Shown here one piece after another: positions 5,289 to 6,856 of a stretch of 6,856 nucleotides of DNA. The stretch spans positions 1 to 6,856 of the forward strand of contig BEIR01000070.1 of assembly GCA_002898855.1 (NCBI GenBank), written 5' to 3'. This stretch comes from a bacterium HR41 (GTDB lineage Bacteria > Actinomycetota > Thermoleophilia > Solirubrobacterales > Thermoleophilaceae). The notes below the pieces were generated by a model. It was not told the origin of the DNA and did no database searches. It was given only the letters and a program-made list of their open reading frames with translations. The stretch's first letter is position 1. The number at the start of each line of letters is the position of its first letter. The translations under genes and the position numbers were made by a program.

Positions 5289-5852
5289 ATGGCTCGAGAG
5301 GCGCTCGTCATCGTCGACTTTCAGAACGACTTCACGCCGGGCGGCGCGTTGGCGGTGCCGCGCGGCGACGAGATCGCCGATCGTCTCAACGAGCTCGCCG
5401 GCGAATCGCGCTTCGACCTCGTGATAGCGACGCGCGATTGGCACCCGTCCGACCACAGCTCGTTCCGCGAGCAGGGGGGACCTTGGCCGCGTCACTGCGT
5501 TCAGGGGACGCCAGGTGCCGAGCTGCACCCGCGCCTCGACCGTTCGCGCATCGACGCGGTGATCGACAAGGGGCAAGACCCCGCCACCGAGGGCTACTCG
5601 GCGTTCGAGAATCCCGAGCTCGAACAGCTTTTGCGCGAACGGGGCATCGAGCGCGTCACGGTGGTGGGGCTCGCCACCGACTACTGCGTCAAAAACACCG
5701 CGCTCGACGCGTTGCGGCGCGGCTTCGAGGTCGAGGTCGACACCTCGGCGACGCGCGGCGTCGACGTCCAGCCGGGCGACAGCGAGCGCGCTCTAGAAGA
5801 GCTTCGTCGAGCGGGCGCGAAGATCGTCGCCGGCGGCGCCCGCGTCCCCTAG
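5289..5852 (+). CDS. pncA: Nicotinamidase
   Basis: Hydrolyses nicotinamide to nicotinate and ammonia, feeding NAD salvage by the Preiss-Handler route; cytoplasmic, isochorismatase-like fold. 187 residues, the usual length (M. tuberculosis PncA has 186). The catalytic triad is visible: Asp10 (VIVDFQNDF), Lys94 (IDKGQD) and Cys133 (GLATDYCVKNTALDA). The metal-binding set is Asp50, His52 and His56 in TRDWHPSDHSSF and His69 in WPRHCVQGT. The cis-peptide region before the cysteine is also intact. The start has an ideal ribosome site. It is divergent from the Nudix hydrolase, another enzyme of nucleotide-cofactor breakdown. Its last 60 bases overlap the end of the convergent GGDEF-EAL gene. Enzymes of this fold can also act on pyrazinamide, and the motif set favours nicotinamidase over other isochorismatase relatives. 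Confidence 0.96.
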   Translation: MAREALVIVDFQNDFTPGGALAVPRGDEIADRLNELAGESRFDLVIATRDWHPSDHSSFREQGGPWPRHCVQGTPGAELHPRLDRSRIDAVIDKGQDPATEGYSAFENPELEQLLRERGIERVTVVGLATDYCVKNTALDALRRGFEVEVDTSATRGVDVQPGDSERALEELRRAGAKIVAGGARVP

Positions 5853-6856
5853 CGCGTAGTCCGGGCCGGCGAGCGTTGCCCGCCCGCTCGCGAACGGCGC
5901 GAGCGGCTGCACGTAGTCGACACCCCAGGCCCGCAGCATCGCCGCCGCTTCCTCGTCGGCGCCCGCTGCGGCGCAGCGACGGCCGAGCGCGCGGGCGAGA
6001 TCGGCGATCGCGCGCACCACGAGCTGGCGGGTGCGGCTCTGCGCGAGGCCGGCCACAAGCTCGCGGTCGATCTTCACGTAGCCGAACGGCAGGTGCTCGA
6101 GCGCCCGGAACGAGCCGAAGCCGGCGCCGAACTCGCTGAGGCCGGCCTCGACGCCGAGCTCGATCAGCCGCTTGGCGAGCAAGCGGGCGCGGTCGGTGGT
6201 AGCGATCGCGGCCGCCTCGGGAACGAGCAGTGCGAGCCCACGCCCGTCCGTTCCTTTGGCGCGCAGCTCGCGCTCCACGAAGGCCGGCAGTTCAGGGTCG
6301 GAGACGGCGCTCGCCGACAACGTCAGCTCGAGCGTCGTGTGCTCGCCGCGGCGCCGCCGTGTCGCGAGCTCGGCGACAGCTGCGCGGATCGCCCAGCGGT
6401 CGAGTTCGCCGGCGAGACCGAAGCGTTCGGCGGCGGGCATGAACGCTGCCGGCGGCACGAGCTCGCCGTCGTCCCCGACGACGCGCACCACCAGCTCGAC
6501 GCGGGTCGGTAGCGCCGGTTCGAGGGCCACGAGCGGCTGCGCGACCAGGCGCAGACGCCCGCTGTCGAGCGCTCGCCGCAGCCGCTCGCCCCACGCCAGC
6601 CGGCGGGCGACTGCGGAGCCGTCGCCGCTCGCCGCCGCGGTGCAGACGGTGTCGCCGCCACGCTCCTTGGCGTCCCAGAGCGCGCTTTCGGCAGCGACGA
6701 GAAGCTCGTCAGCGAGCGGCGGGTCGCCGGTGAAAGAGGCTGCGCCGATGCTTGCGGTGAGCTGGAGCGGCCGCCCGCCCAGCTCCTCGCGGCCGAGTGC
6801 GCGCAGCGCCTCGAGTATCCCGCTCGCAGCGCTGTGCGCCTCGTCGAGCGTGGCGC
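5793..6856 (-). CDS. GGDEF-EAL protein, C-terminal part, degenerate EAL domain; 5' end beyond window
   Basis: A cyclic-di-GMP family protein. 353 codons are visible from 6854 down to TAG at 5793-5795. Residues 1-71 are the C-terminal half of a GGDEF domain (LTASIGAASF at 32-41, DELLVAAESALWDAKERGGD at 49-68); its GGDEF signature must lie just past the right edge. An EAL-like domain follows, about 88-325: LRLVAQPLV, VELVVRV, FMPAAERFGL, LSEFGAGFGSF, YVKIDRELV, GVDYVQPLAPF. Against known EAL phosphodiesterases, the Asn of NLSA is Thr178, the first Glu of ExxTE/EITE is Leu210, the DD of DDFG is Ser240-Glu241, and the Glu of AEG is Ala297. Glu120 and Lys261 are kept. The EAL half is therefore probably inactive as an enzyme and may bind ligand or regulate the GGDEF half. 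A GTG at 6530 could start a shorter protein, but the in-frame GGDEF sequence upstream argues against it. The last ~25 residues are an unconserved tail that overlaps pncA. Confidence 0.9.
   Translation of the reverse strand, partial: ATLDEAHSAASGILEALRALGREELGGRPLQLTASIGAASFTGDPPLADELLVAAESALWDAKERGGDTVCTAAASGDGSAVARRLAWGERLRRALDSGRLRLVAQPLVALEPALPTRVELVVRVVGDDGELVPPAAFMPAAERFGLAGELDRWAIRAAVAELATRRRRGEHTTLELTLSASAVSDPELPAFVERELRAKGTDGRGLALLVPEAAAIATTDRARLLAKRLIELGVEAGLSEFGAGFGSFRALEHLPFGYVKIDRELVAGLAQSRTRQLVVRAIADLARALGRRCAAAGADEEAAAMLRAWGVDYVQPLAPFASGRATLAGPDYALGDAGAAGDDLRARSTKLF
5884..5906 (+). terminator. Possible hairpin terminator after pncA
   Basis: Arms CCGCTCGC (5884-5891) and GCGAGCGG (5899-5906) around a 7-base loop, 31 bases after the pncA stop. 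There is no T-run. It lies inside the coding region of the convergent GGDEF-EAL gene, so protein constraints may explain it. Confidence 0.25.

Noticed and set aside
5216..5311. Upstream ATG start for the Nudix protein
   Set aside because: The extra 32 residues would be read antisense through the pncA start and ribosome site and have no family similarity.
5793..6530. Separate stand-alone EAL gene starting at GTG 6530
   Set aside because: The frame is open to the right edge and encodes the end of a GGDEF domain and the first EAL strand (LRLVAQPL), which a start at 6530 would cut off.
1..6856. tRNA, rRNA, CRISPR array, insertion sequence or prophage
   Set aside because: I saw no cloverleaf-like sequence, regularly spaced repeats, transposase motifs or terminal inverted repeats. 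Composition is even across the window.

Overview
The window is high-GC bacterial DNA, densely packed with genes in both orientations. It has GC-rich third codon positions and several starts that look leaderless. The rhodanese closely follows the mycobacterial CysA2/CysA3 type. I infer an Actinomycetota genome, possibly from the Thermoleophilia. That placement rests on remembered family resemblance, not on a search.

Region 1 (1-2947, minus strand, read right to left) is a three-gene beta-oxidation cluster. It holds a thiolase of the 3-oxoadipyl-CoA type (PcaF/PaaJ-like), then an acyl-CoA dehydrogenase, then an enoyl-CoA hydratase that resembles PaaF and runs off the left edge. Each gene leans towards dicarboxylic acyl-CoA substrates. 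The dehydrogenase even carries an arginine where glutaryl-CoA dehydrogenases bind the distal carboxylate. Together they could take an adipyl-CoA-like thioester to succinyl-CoA plus acetyl-CoA. A 3-hydroxyacyl-CoA dehydrogenase and an activating ligase or CoA-transferase are not in view. Two related 16-18 bp palindromes, in front of the thiolase and in front of the dehydrogenase, look like operators for one regulator.

Region 2 (2948-3490) is a 51-bp divergent intergenic region followed by a plus-strand gene for an unrecognised 163-residue protein. Both divergent genes have a TAnnnT box exactly 7 nt before the start codon and no Shine-Dalgarno, the layout of leaderless transcripts.

Region 3 (3487-4495) has a sigma70-like promoter, a strong ribosome site and a two-domain thiosulfate sulfurtransferase. 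It closes with a perfect 15-bp hairpin shared with the convergent gene beyond.

Region 4 (4535-5852) is a divergent pair: a CoA-pyrophosphatase-like Nudix hydrolase on the minus strand and nicotinamidase pncA on the plus strand. Both touch nucleotide-cofactor turnover.

Region 5 (5793-6856, minus strand) is the C-terminal part of a GGDEF-EAL protein whose EAL domain has lost most metal-binding residues. Its last 60 bp overlap the 3' end of pncA in the opposite direction.

No stretch over 300 bases lacks a gene. I saw no RNA gene, mobile element or CRISPR array. Most of the window is ordinary metabolism. The points most worth following are the dicarboxyl-CoA reading of the cluster, its paired operators and the degenerate EAL domain.
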